This document shows, one piece after another, positions 43,143 to 50,693 of a stretch of 64,000 bases of DNA. Every line of letters starts with the position of its first letter. The stretch's first letter is position 1. The stretch covers positions 248,001-312,000 of the forward strand of contig CAJTIY010000001.1 in assembly GCA_910576555.1 (NCBI GenBank), read 5' to 3'. The notes under the pieces are model-generated. The model was given only the letters and a program-made list of their open reading frames with translations, had not been told where the DNA came from and ran no database searches. A program made the translations under genes and the position numbers. This stretch comes from an uncultured Alistipes sp. (GTDB lineage Bacteria > Bacteroidota > Bacteroidia > Bacteroidales > Rikenellaceae).

Positions 43143-43928
43143 TTACCGCATCTTCGCGGTGCAGGCCTCCTTCGCCGGAGCATCGGCTTCGGACCGCTCC
43201 TTACCGGCCGTCGCATGCCGCTCGTCCGCGTGTTTCGGCGCACCCTCCACCGGCGACTCCTTCGTCTCGGCGAACGGTCGGGTGCAGAAATACCAGTCGC
43301 AGCACGTCATCCCCTCGGCCGAGGCGTCCGTCCCGTCGTAGGTGACCGGTGCCGGCACCACGATGTCGTCGCCCGGACGCCAGTCGGCCGGCAGCGCGAC
43401 GTGGTGGCGATCGATGGTCTGCAATCCGACAAGGATACGCTTCAGCTCGTCGAAGTTGCGTCCCAGCTGCATGGGGTAGGAGATCACGGCGCGGATAGTG
43501 GCGGCGGGATCGATGAAGAAGACGGTGCGCACGGCGGCCGTCGTGCTCGCCGAGGGCTGGATCATGCCGTACATGCGGGCTACCTCCATCGACATGTCGG
43601 CGATGAGCGGGAACCGCAATGCGACATGCCGGTGCCCCTTGTACTCGATGCGGTCGTGGATCGAACGCATCCATGCGATGTGGCTGGCGTTGGTGCCGAC
43701 CGAGAGACCCAGCAGTTTGCAGTTCAGTGCCTCGAACTCCTCCTGCATGGCTCCGAACAGCACGAATTCGGTGGTGCAGATCGGCGTGAAGTCGGACGGA
43801 TGGCTGAAGAAGATGACCCATTTGCCCTTGAAATCTTTCGGGAAACGGATTTTGCCCTGCGTCGATTCGGCCTCGAAGGCGGGGGCCTTGTCGCCGATGA
43901 GGGGCATGGGGTAGGTGCGATTTTCCAT
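43143..43928 (-). CDS. 1-Cys peroxiredoxin (Prx6-type)
   Basis: A 261-residue thiol peroxidase that reduces H2O2 and organic peroxides in the cytosol. The peroxidatic Cys51 lies in HPSDFTPICTTE, and the Prx6-type C-terminal part follows (YPMQLGRNFDELKRILVGLQ; WRPGDDIVVPAP). An unusual Cys-rich patch (GMTCCDWYFC) and a charged tail of about 38 residues with one more Cys (EACTAKMR) come after the normal domain. The start at 43928 (MENRTYPMPLIGDKAPAF) matches family N-termini; the upstream in-frame ATG is less likely. It is divergent from the YciE/YciF gene. Confidence 0.9.
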   Translation of the reverse strand: MENRTYPMPLIGDKAPAFEAESTQGKIRFPKDFKGKWVIFFSHPSDFTPICTTEFVLFGAMQEEFEALNCKLLGLSVGTNASHIAWMRSIHDRIEYKGHRHVALRFPLIADMSMEVARMYGMIQPSASTTAAVRTVFFIDPAATIRAVISYPMQLGRNFDELKRILVGLQTIDRHHVALPADWRPGDDIVVPAPVTYDGTDASAEGMTCCDWYFCTRPFAETKESPVEGAPKHADERHATAGKERSEADAPAKEACTAKMR

Positions 43929-44028
43929 AGATGCTGATTTTATACCTTCGACATCCCCTTGCAAATAGAGTGCCCGCATGTGGTATGCGATTTGCCGCGA
44001 GGAGGTAGAATCCTTAATATCGCATGTT

Positions 44029-44559
44029 ATGAACACGGACACCAAGAAGACGCGTTCGGAAAACGAACGGACCGAATTCCACAAATTCTTCGTCGACCAG
44101 CTCAAGGACATCTACTGGGCCGAGAAACACCTCGCCCCGGCCCTGATGAAGATGAGCCGCGCGGCTACGAGCCCCAAGCTCACCGCAGCGTTCAAGAAGC
44201 ACCACGACGACAGCTCGAAGCAGCTCGCGCAACTCGAGCAGATCTTCGCGCTGATGGGCGAAAAGCCGCAGGGCAAGCGCTGCGCCGCAATGGCCGGACT
44301 GCTCGAAGAGGCCGACGGCATGATCGAGGATACCGACGCCAACAGCCTCGTGCGCGACGCGGGTCTGATCCTCGCAGCCCAGAAGGTCGAGCACTACGAG
44401 ATCGCCACCTACGGCACGCTCAAGGCGCTGGCCGCCTACCTGCCCGACTCGAAGGTACAGCGCATGCTCGGCTCGATTCTCACGGGCGAGAAGAAGACCG
44501 ACTGCCTGCTCACGGCGTTGGCCGAGGACTACGTGAACGAGTGCGCGGCACAGGAGTAA
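44029..44559 (+). CDS. YciE/YciF ferritin-like (DUF892) stress protein
   Basis: A 176-residue all-helical protein. KFFVDQLKDIYWAEKHLAPA and VEHYEIATYGTLKALAAYL hold the Glu and His residues of the ferritin-like di-iron fold of the YciE/YciF (DUF892) family. These proteins are linked to stress responses; in vitro function is little known. The start at 44029 (MNTDTKK) is preferred to the upstream GTG/TTG options. It is divergent from the peroxiredoxin, so both may belong to an oxidative-stress response. Confidence 0.9.
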   Translation: MNTDTKKTRSENERTEFHKFFVDQLKDIYWAEKHLAPALMKMSRAATSPKLTAAFKKHHDDSSKQLAQLEQIFALMGEKPQGKRCAAMAGLLEEADGMIEDTDANSLVRDAGLILAAQKVEHYEIATYGTLKALAAYLPDSKVQRMLGSILTGEKKTDCLLTALAEDYVNECAAQE

Positions 44560-44604
44560 GACGACATGCAAAGGAGCGTCGGAAGCCGCTCCGGCATGCC
44601 TGCG

Positions 44605-44640
44605 GGGTCCCGTCCGGTTTTCCGGCGGGACCCTCTTTCG
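44605..44640 (+). terminator. Terminator of the YciE/YciF gene
   Basis: An 8-bp stem plus a 4-bp upper stem separated by one bulged T (44605-44617 with 44622-44633) and loop TTTT, followed by CTCTTTCG. Confidence 0.75.
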
Positions 44641-44706
44641 TATGACAGGCGGATCGCCGGCCGCAAAATTTACGGCCGCAGGCCGCAGGGGAGACGAAAA
44701 AATCGT

Positions 44707-44714
44707 TATATTTG
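44707..44714 (+). promoter_or_regulatory. Promoter -7 box in front of the probable structured RNA
   Basis: A full TATATTTG with no protein gene behind it for more than 300 bases (only ATGAACGAATAA). Confidence 0.6.
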
Positions 44715-44720
44715 TATTTC

Positions 44721-44981
44721 GAACACCTAAACCGAATCGCCTATGAACGAATAACGAACGCACACGACACATCCGTACCGTCACCGCACGAAAAGCGCCG
44801 GTACATACATATAAAAAGCGTTAGCTTTATTTCTTGTCTTTCGAAACTTCGCAACTTTCAAAAGCAGCCAAGAGTAAGGCGTAAACGCTCACGTTTCAAC
44901 GTGGGCTTTACTCTTTATTTGGCTGCACAGGTATTGCGAAGACCTCGAAAGACGGATAAAAGTTTTGTCCCACGTTTTTTA
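44721..44981 (+). ncRNA. Probable independently transcribed structured RNA (6S-like long hairpin)
   Basis: This stretch carries no convincing protein but a long nested stem. The outer arms are 44836-44854 and 44934-44953 (GTCTTTCGA / TCGAAAGAC, CTTCGCAA / TTGCGAAG). The next are 44865-44871 with 44919-44925 (CAGCCAA / TTGGCTG), then GAGTAAG with CTTTACTC. The tip is 44890-44903 (CACGT, loop TTCA, ACGTG). A strong promoter lies at 44707 and a T6 run at 44975-44980 closes it. A long rod with internal bubbles recalls 6S RNA or the Bacteroidales-1 motif. Exact ends and identity are unproved. Confidence 0.55.
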
Positions 44982-45034
44982 TATGCCCGCCTCAACCCAC
45001 CCGCCGAGGGACACGGCATATGAAACCCGAACGA

Positions 45035-45427
45035 ATGAAACGTATCTGCCTGCTGCTCTGCACGGCGCTCGCGATGAGCTCGTGCGCCACCATCTTCTGC
45101 GGCTCCAAAACCCGGGTGACCTTCGAAAGCGCCATCGACCGCCCGGCCACCCTGACCATCGACGGACGACGACATACGAACGTCACCTTTCCCTACACGA
45201 CGAAAATCAGACGCGGCTTCGACGAGACGGTCGTGAAGGCCGAGGCCGAAGGTTACACAACCGAAACGGTCATCATCTACAAATCCTTCAACGCCGTTTC
45301 CGTCCTCAACCTGTGCGACGTACTGGGCTGGGGCATCGACGCGGCGACCGGAGCCCTGATGAAGCCGGAGTTCCGGTTCTACCAGATCGACTTCCGCCCG
45401 ATCGAACCTGCCGAAAGTGCGCGATGA
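45035..45427 (+). CDS. Small outer-membrane-type lipoprotein (PEGA-like)
   Basis: A 130-residue lipoprotein (MSSC, Cys17) reading SSCATIFCGSKTRVTFESAI, then a short PEGA-like beta domain (ATLTIDGRRHTNVTFPYTTK) and a conserved end (NAVSVLNLCDVLGWGIDAAT, GALMKPEFRFYQIDF). This is a frequent Bacteroidetes lipoprotein family of unknown function. An in-frame ATG at 45020 is possible, but the signal peptide begins at 45035. It follows the structured RNA and may be transcribed by read-through, because no promoter box was found directly upstream. Confidence 0.8.
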   Translation: MKRICLLLCTALAMSSCATIFCGSKTRVTFESAIDRPATLTIDGRRHTNVTFPYTTKIRRGFDETVVKAEAEGYTTETVIIYKSFNAVSVLNLCDVLGWGIDAATGALMKPEFRFYQIDFRPIEPAESAR

Positions 45428-45556
45428 CGCTCATCGGCACTGCCTGCGGCGGCCGGTAACCGGCTGCTGCGGGCGACATCCGAAAATACACTCGATTCCG
45501 CCAAACTATTCGTATTGCCGCAATCGTACTTACCGAATACTTCAACCCGAAAAATC

Positions 45557-46129
45557 ATGAAAAAAATTCTTCTTCTCTTCGCGCTGACCGCACTCTGCGG
45601 CAGCCTCCCCGCCCAAAACACCGGCTCCGGAAACAGCGCATCCCGCTACGAAAAAAGAAGCTATCCGCACTATCAGGGCGAAATCAGCGTTGCCTTCGGA
45701 GTAGGCGTGGGCGAGGCTTCGCAGCTGATCAACACGAACCGGATCGTTCTCGAAACCGTCCACGGCGCACGGATCAATCCCTATCTGTTCGTCGGTGCGG
45801 GACTCGGATACACCTATTATTACAGCCTCCTCGCCGATTACGACCTGCCGGAAGGCATCGACGATTCGTCGGGCATGCTCCCCGTTTTCGCCGATTTCAA
45901 AGGCTATTACCCCGTGTCGAACAGGTTCGCCCTCTACATGGCGTTCGACTTCGGCGCCGCGATGGGAGTCAGCGGCTTGGCCGAAGGCACCGAATTCTAC
46001 ACGGCGCTCGGTCCCGGCATCACGCTCGGAAACAGAGCCAAAGGCGTCTGCGGCGACTTCGGCATCCGGTTCCAGCACATGGGCACGGGAACCAACGCCT
46101 TTCTGTTCCGCATCGGTCTGAATTTCTGA
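45557..46129 (+). CDS. Outer-membrane beta-barrel protein, small porin-like
   Basis: A 190-residue exported protein with a signal peptide ending near LPAQ and alternating aromatic beta-strands (NPYLFVGAGLGYTYYYSLLA; NRFALYMAFDFGAAMGVSGL). It finishes in a terminal aromatic (FRIGLNF), as expected of a small OmpX/OmpW-like barrel. Function is unknown. It lies 130 bases behind the lipoprotein, same strand, and ends in a strong terminator. Confidence 0.75.
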   Translation: MKKILLLFALTALCGSLPAQNTGSGNSASRYEKRSYPHYQGEISVAFGVGVGEASQLINTNRIVLETVHGARINPYLFVGAGLGYTYYYSLLADYDLPEGIDDSSGMLPVFADFKGYYPVSNRFALYMAFDFGAAMGVSGLAEGTEFYTALGPGITLGNRAKGVCGDFGIRFQHMGTGTNAFLFRIGLNF

Positions 46130-46157
46130 CCCTCCCGGGTCCGTCCCGCAGCAACGC

Positions 46158-46192
46158 AAAAGCGGCGTCCGAACGATTCGGACGCCGCTTTT
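46158..46192. terminator. Bidirectional terminator
   Basis: A perfect 16-bp stem (46158-46173 with 46177-46192), three-base loop and TTTT/AAAA ends, between the barrel gene and the ferredoxin operon, which converge. Confidence 0.85.
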
Positions 46193-46211
46193 CATACGTA
46201 TCGGTCAATGA

Positions 46212-46397
46212 TCAGTCATCGAGCTGCATGGCTCCCTTGCCGCACCCCTCGACGCATGAACCGCACGAGATGCACACCTCGGGATCGACCGTCGGCAGCG
46301 AAAAACCCTCCTGTTCGATCGCCCCCACGGGGCAAACCTCGATCATCGGACAACGGTGGGTCAGCGGACAAAGCGCCGCATCGATTCGCACGGCCAT
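46212..46397 (-). CDS. Small 4Fe-4S ferredoxin-like protein, last gene of the 2-oxoacid oxidoreductase operon
   Basis: A 61-residue protein with one regular cluster motif near the C-terminus (CISCGSCVEGC) and an irregular N-terminal Cys set (CPLTHRCPMIEVCPVGAI, spaced 10, 16, 22). The second set may hold a modified cluster together with a downstream Cys. It lies five bases from the gamma-subunit gene and is presumably an electron carrier or subunit for that complex. Confidence 0.8.
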   Translation of the reverse strand: MAVRIDAALCPLTHRCPMIEVCPVGAIEQEGFSLPTVDPEVCISCGSCVEGCGKGAMQLDD

Positions 46398-46402
46398 CGT
46401 CG

Positions 46403-46948
46403 CTACCGGATTTTGCGGATGATCTCGCCGCCGTGACGGATGGCCTCCTCGTTAGCGGGCAGCATCTTCCACGCACGCTCCGGCAACGACTTCTTGAGGC
46501 CGATCATCACGTTCTCCATCTCCACGACGGGGCGCACCTTGAGGTAACCGCCCAGAATCATCGTATTGAACAGCTTCGCCTGCCCCAGTTTGGCGCACTC
46601 GGCCGTCGCATCGATCGCGTAGACCTCGATGTCGTCGCGCACGGGATGGCGCGTGATGCCGTTCGTGTCGTAGATCAGCACGCCGCCCGGCTTGACCAGC
46701 GGTTCGAACTTCTCCATCGACTGCTGGTTGAGGATGATCGCCGTATCGAACTCGTGCGCGATGGGCGACGAGATCTTCCGATCCGACAGGATGACGGTCA
46801 CGTTGGCCGTACCGCCGCGCATCTCGGGGCCGTACGAAGGCATCCACGTCACCTCGAAGTCCTGCATGACGCCCGAGTAGGCGAGAATCTTACCCATCGA
46901 GAGGACGCCCTGTCCTCCGAAGCCTGCTATAATCAACGTCTCTTTCAT
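46403..46948 (-). CDS. 2-oxoacid:ferredoxin oxidoreductase, gamma subunit
   Basis: A 181-residue subunit (MKETLIIAGFGGQGVLSMGK, PSYGPEMRGGTANVTVILSD) of the catalytic-domain family POR/KOR gamma. In this enzyme class it helps bind CoA and completes the complex that oxidises a 2-oxoacid (branched-chain or 2-oxoglutarate) to acyl-CoA with reduced ferredoxin. It is the fourth of five genes on the minus strand. The exact substrate cannot be told from sequence by eye. Confidence 0.9.
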   Translation of the reverse strand: MKETLIIAGFGGQGVLSMGKILAYSGVMQDFEVTWMPSYGPEMRGGTANVTVILSDRKISSPIAHEFDTAIILNQQSMEKFEPLVKPGGVLIYDTNGITRHPVRDDIEVYAIDATAECAKLGQAKLFNTMILGGYLKVRPVVEMENVMIGLKKSLPERAWKMLPANEEAIRHGGEIIRKIR

Positions 46949-46958
46949 CTTCCTCCGG

Positions 46959-47726
46959 TTATTTTACGTCTACGTCCTTGATATCGCCCAGCGGGTAGAA
47001 GGGCAGCATGTTCTGCTCCATCCACTCGTTCGAGGCCACGGGCGACATTTTCCAGCCGCTGTTGCAGGTCGAAACGACCTCCACGAGCGAGAAACCCTTG
47101 CCCTCCATCGAACGCTGGAACGCCTTCTTGATCGCAGCCTTGCACTTGCGCACGTTGGCCGGCTTGTGCACGCTCTGGCGCGTGATGTAGGTGGCACCGT
47201 CGAGGTGGGCCATCATTTCGGCGATCTTGTAGGGATAGCCGTTCAGCCGCGGATCGCGGCCGTAGGGCGTCGTCGCGGTCTTCATGCCCAGCAGGGTGGT
47301 GGGGGCCATCTGACCGCCCGTCATGCCGTAGATCGCATTGTTGATGTAGATCGCCACGACATTCTCGCCGCGCGCGGCCGCATGGATCGACTCCGCCGTA
47401 CCGATGGCCGACAGGTCGCCGTCGCCCTGATAGGTGAAGACCATGTTCCCGGGATAGAGCCGCTTCACGGCCGAAGCCACGGCCAATGCGCGGCCGTGCG
47501 CCGCCTCGATCCAGTCGATATCGATGTAGTTGTAGGCGAAGACGGAGCAGCCCACGGGCGATACGCCCACGGTCTTGTCCGCAAGGCCCAGCTCCTCGAT
47601 CACCTCGGCGACCAACTTGTGCACCGTGCCGTGGCTGCAGCCGGGGCAATAGTGCATGACATTATCCAGAATGAGCTTCGGTTTGGCATAAACCAGATGC
47701 TCCCGCTTGATTTCAACCTCTGCCAT
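46959..47726 (-). CDS. 2-oxoacid:ferredoxin oxidoreductase, beta subunit (TPP-binding)
   Basis: A 255-residue subunit with the thiamine-pyrophosphate site: GCSHGTVHKLVAEVIEELGL early, then GDGDLSAIGTAESIHAAARG with the GDG...N metal/TPP motif (NNAIYGMTGGQMAPTT). It is catalytic together with the alpha subunit encoded four bases upstream. The reaction is anaerobic oxidative decarboxylation of a 2-oxoacid. Confidence 0.93.
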   Translation of the reverse strand: MAEVEIKREHLVYAKPKLILDNVMHYCPGCSHGTVHKLVAEVIEELGLADKTVGVSPVGCSVFAYNYIDIDWIEAAHGRALAVASAVKRLYPGNMVFTYQGDGDLSAIGTAESIHAAARGENVVAIYINNAIYGMTGGQMAPTTLLGMKTATTPYGRDPRLNGYPYKIAEMMAHLDGATYITRQSVHKPANVRKCKAAIKKAFQRSMEGKGFSLVEVVSTCNSGWKMSPVASNEWMEQNMLPFYPLGDIKDVDVK

Positions 47727-47730
47727 CGTC

Positions 47731-48825
47731 TTACTTTTTAATCAGTTTATCCTTGAGCGCCGCGAGCACCTCGTCGGGAGCGAACAGCATGCCGCCCTGA
47801 CGTCCGTAGTGCTCCACGGGAGCCTTGCCGTTCACCGCGAGCCGCACGTCCTCGACCATCTGGCCGGCGTTCAGCTCCGCAGAGAGAAATCCCCGCACGC
47901 CGCGCGCCGCCAGTTCGGCGATCCGCTTCGTCGGGAACGGATAGAGGGTGATGGGACGCAGCAGACCCACCTTCAGCCCCTCGGCACGGGCCATTTCGAC
48001 CGTCGCCGAGCAGATGCGGGCCGACGAGCCGAACGCCACGATCACATAGTCGGCATCCTCGCAGCCGATCTCCTCGTAGCGCACCTCGCACTCCTCCATC
48101 ATCCGGTATTTCTCCTGCAGACGGTGGTTGATGATCTCCATCTTCTCCGACTGCAGCTCGAGCGACGTCACCACGTTGCGCTCGCGGTCGGCGGGCTTGC
48201 CGTTGGCGGCCCACGTGCGGCATTCGGCGGCGATTTCCGCATCGCTCTTGCGCGGACGCTGGGGCGCGAGCACCACCTTCTCCATCATCTGACCGATGGC
48301 GCCGTCGGCGAGGATCATCGCCGGATTGCGGTATTTGAAGGCGAGGTCGAAGGCCTCGAACACATGGTCGTGCATCTCCTGCACCGAGTTGGGGGCGAAG
48401 ACGATCAGCTTGTAGTCGCCGTGGCCGCCGCCCTTGCAGGCTTGGAAGTAGTCGCCCTGCGAAGGCTGGATCGTACCCAGACCCGGACCGCCGCGCTGGC
48501 AGTTGACGATCAGGCACGGCAGCTCGGCACCGGCCAGATAGCTGATGCCCTCGGCCATGAGCGAAATGCCGGGGCTCGACGACGAGGTCATGACCCGCTT
48601 GCCGGTCGACGCACCGCCGTAGACCATGTTGACCGAAGATATCTCCGATTCGGCCTGCAGCACCACCATGCCCGTGGTCTCCCACGGCTTGAGCTCCATG
48701 AGCGTCTCCATCACCTCCGACTGGGGAGTGATCGGGTAGCCGAAATATCCGTCGCAACCGTAGCGGATCGCAGCGTGGGCGATCACTTCGTTGCCTTTCA
48801 TCAGTTTCACCTCTTTATCAGCCAT
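47731..48825 (-). CDS. vorB: 2-oxoacid:ferredoxin oxidoreductase, alpha subunit (VorB-like)
   Basis: A 364-residue subunit starting MADKEVKLMKGNEVIAHAAI, with GYPITPQSEVMETLMEL and SSSPGISLMAEGISYLAGAE typical of the POR/VOR alpha family, and a C-terminal transketolase-like domain (PITLYPFPTKRIAELAARGV). In annotated Bacteroidetes genomes this arrangement is labelled 3-methyl-2-oxobutanoate (or 2-oxoglutarate) ferredoxin oxidoreductase. The name VorB is the customary one, but substrate preference is inferred only. Confidence 0.9.
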   Translation of the reverse strand: MADKEVKLMKGNEVIAHAAIRYGCDGYFGYPITPQSEVMETLMELKPWETTGMVVLQAESEISSVNMVYGGASTGKRVMTSSSSPGISLMAEGISYLAGAELPCLIVNCQRGGPGLGTIQPSQGDYFQACKGGGHGDYKLIVFAPNSVQEMHDHVFEAFDLAFKYRNPAMILADGAIGQMMEKVVLAPQRPRKSDAEIAAECRTWAANGKPADRERNVVTSLELQSEKMEIINHRLQEKYRMMEECEVRYEEIGCEDADYVIVAFGSSARICSATVEMARAEGLKVGLLRPITLYPFPTKRIAELAARGVRGFLSAELNAGQMVEDVRLAVNGKAPVEHYGRQGGMLFAPDEVLAALKDKLIKK

Positions 48826-48828
48826 AGT

Positions 48829-49056
48829 CTATTCGAATTTTTGACGATAAACCGTTATGCAGCTGTCGGGGCAGATCACCGCACACGAAGCACAGCCCGT
48901 GCAGGCATCGGGATTCGCCATCCGGGCCGCAGGATAACCCTTGCCATTCACCTCGGTCGACAACGCCAGCACACCCAGCGGACACGAAGCCACGCAGACC
49001 CCGCATCCCTTGCACCGCTCCTCGTCGACGACGATCGTTCCTTTGATTTTAGCCAT
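48829..49056 (-). CDS. 2[4Fe-4S] ferredoxin-type subunit (delta) of the 2-oxoacid oxidoreductase
   Basis: A 75-residue protein with two complete cluster motifs: CKGCGVCVASCP and CTGCASCAVICP. It takes electrons from the catalytic subunits and passes them to free ferredoxin. It is the first gene of the operon, three bases before vorB, with a TATATTTG promoter upstream. Confidence 0.92.
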   Translation of the reverse strand: MAKIKGTIVVDEERCKGCGVCVASCPLGVLALSTEVNGKGYPAARMANPDACTGCASCAVICPDSCITVYRQKFE

Positions 49057-49083
49057 AGCACCGTTGGATTGGTTAGTTGTTTA

Positions 49084-49091
49084 CAAATATA
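49084..49091 (-). promoter_or_regulatory. Promoter -7 box of the 2-oxoacid oxidoreductase operon
   Basis: TATATTTG on the minus strand; the expected transcription start near 49077 gives a leader of about 20 bases before the ATG at 49056. Confidence 0.65.
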
Positions 49092-49431
49092 CGAAAAATT
49101 CCGGTCGTTTCTTGATTTTCGTTATAAAAAATCGGCATTTCGCGATAAAACCGCGCTTGCTCCCTCGCTTGCCGGCCGGCGCCGGAAAAGCAGTTGCAGA
49201 GCCGGGCTGCGCCGCGAGACCGGGATTCATCGGCAGGGCTCGTTCGTCGGCACGGGCGGCTTCCGCCTCACACCCACCACGTTTTCTTTGCCCCGAAGGC
49301 GCCCCACAGCAGGCTCCGAGGAGAGCGCTTCCTGCCGCAGTACGGATAACAGGGTTAGAAAAAATACACGCACCAACAGAACGGGCACCGCGAAACGAAT
49401 CGCGGCGCCCGTAATCGGATCGAAGCCGAGG
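49092..49431. other. Intergenic stretch without a recognisable gene
   Basis: Some 340 bases between the ferredoxin promoter and the DUF1015 gene. The only signal is the terminator at 49381-49412. No conserved protein, RNA stem of note, or repeat was seen in the remainder. Confidence 0.5.
49381..49412 (-). terminator. Terminator of the serC-serA-DUF1015 operon
   Basis: A 13-bp GC-rich stem (49381-49393 with 49400-49412, one mismatch), about 20 bases beyond the DUF1015 stop. Confidence 0.65.
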
Positions 49432-50676
49432 TTACTCCTCGAACGAGTGGATGACCACGCCCGAGCGGAGCTTCGGCTCGAACCACGTCGTCTTGGGCGG
49501 CATGATGTTGCCCGTGTCGGCGATGTCGATCAGCTGCTTCATCGAAACGGGGTAGAGGGCGAAGGCCGCGGCCATCTCGCCGCTGTCGACGCGTCGCTGC
49601 AACTCCCCGAGTCCGCGGATGCCGCCTACGAAGTCGATGCGCTTCGACGTGCGCAGGTCTTTGATGTCGAGTATCTTGTCCAGCACGAGGTTCGACAGCA
49701 CGGTGACGTCCAGCACGCCGATCGGATCGTTGTCGTCGTAGGTCCCGGGCTTCGCCGTGAGGCTCCACCAACGGCCGTCGAGGTACATCGCGAAGTTGTG
49801 CAGCGCCGCCGGGCGGTAGATCCCGGCGCCCTTCTCCTCGACGACGAAATCCTCGCGCAGCTTGGCGAGCAGCTCCTCGGGCGTCAGCCCGTTGAGGTCC
49901 TTCACCACACGGTTGTAGTCGATGATGCGCAGCTGTCCCGCAGGGAAGGTCACGGCCAAGAAGTAGCAATACTCCTCCTCGCCCGTATGCGCGGAATTCT
50001 TCGCCTTACACTCGGCGCCCACGCGTGCGGCGGCAGCCGTGCGGTGGTGTCCGTCGGCGACGTAGAGCGCCGGAATCCCGGCGAAGATCTCCGTGATGCG
50101 CTCGTTGGTCTTCCGGTCGCGAATCACCCAGAAGTGGTGCCCGAAACCGTCTTCGGCCGTAAAGTCGTAGTCCGGAGCATTGTTCTTCACCACGTCGGCC
50201 ACGATCGCGTCGATCTCGGCATTGTCGGGATAGGCGAAGAAGACCGGCTCGATGTTGGCCCGCTGGTTGCGGACGTGGATCATGCGGTCCTCCTCCTTGT
50301 CGGGACGCGTGAGCTCGTGCTTCTTGATCGCCCCCGAAAGGTAATCCTCGAAGTGGCAGCACATGGCCAGACCGTACTGCGTGCGGCCATCCATCGTCTG
50401 CGCATAAATATAGTAGTACTCCTCGGGATCCTGCTCGAGCCAGCCCGCGGCGCGCCACGCCCTGAAGTTCGCGACGGCCTTGTCGTAGACCTCCTGCGCA
50501 TGCTCGTCGGCGATCGGATCGAAGTCGATTTCGGGTTTGATGATGTGCAGCAGCGAGCGCTCCGTAGCTTCGCTCTTCGCCTCGGCGGAGTTGAGCACGT
50601 CGTAGGGACGCGAAGCCACTTCGGCAGCGTGCTGCTGCGGCGGACGGATACCGCGGAAAGGTTTGATACGTACCAT
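49432..50676 (-). CDS. DUF1015-family protein
   Basis: A 414-residue soluble protein beginning MVRIKPFRGIRPPQQHAAEV, with the conserved YVADGHHRTAAA motif and a family-typical end (IADTGNIMPPKTTWFEPKLR). DUF1015 proteins are widespread and are often found beside serine-pathway or deoxynucleoside genes, but their reaction is not established. Here it is third in an operon with serC and serA, 17 bases after serA, so a link to serine or PLP metabolism is likely. Confidence 0.88.
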   Translation of the reverse strand: MVRIKPFRGIRPPQQHAAEVASRPYDVLNSAEAKSEATERSLLHIIKPEIDFDPIADEHAQEVYDKAVANFRAWRAAGWLEQDPEEYYYIYAQTMDGRTQYGLAMCCHFEDYLSGAIKKHELTRPDKEEDRMIHVRNQRANIEPVFFAYPDNAEIDAIVADVVKNNAPDYDFTAEDGFGHHFWVIRDRKTNERITEIFAGIPALYVADGHHRTAAAARVGAECKAKNSAHTGEEEYCYFLAVTFPAGQLRIIDYNRVVKDLNGLTPEELLAKLREDFVVEEKGAGIYRPAALHNFAMYLDGRWWSLTAKPGTYDDNDPIGVLDVTVLSNLVLDKILDIKDLRTSKRIDFVGGIRGLGELQRRVDSGEMAAAFALYPVSMKQLIDIADTGNIMPPKTTWFEPKLRSGVVIHSFEE

Positions 50677-50693
50677 AACGGATATCTATTTTT

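Noticed and set aside
49092..49431. Hidden gene in the interval before the DUF1015 gene.
   Set aside because: Open frames exist but none has a start signal, a conserved motif or sensible composition.
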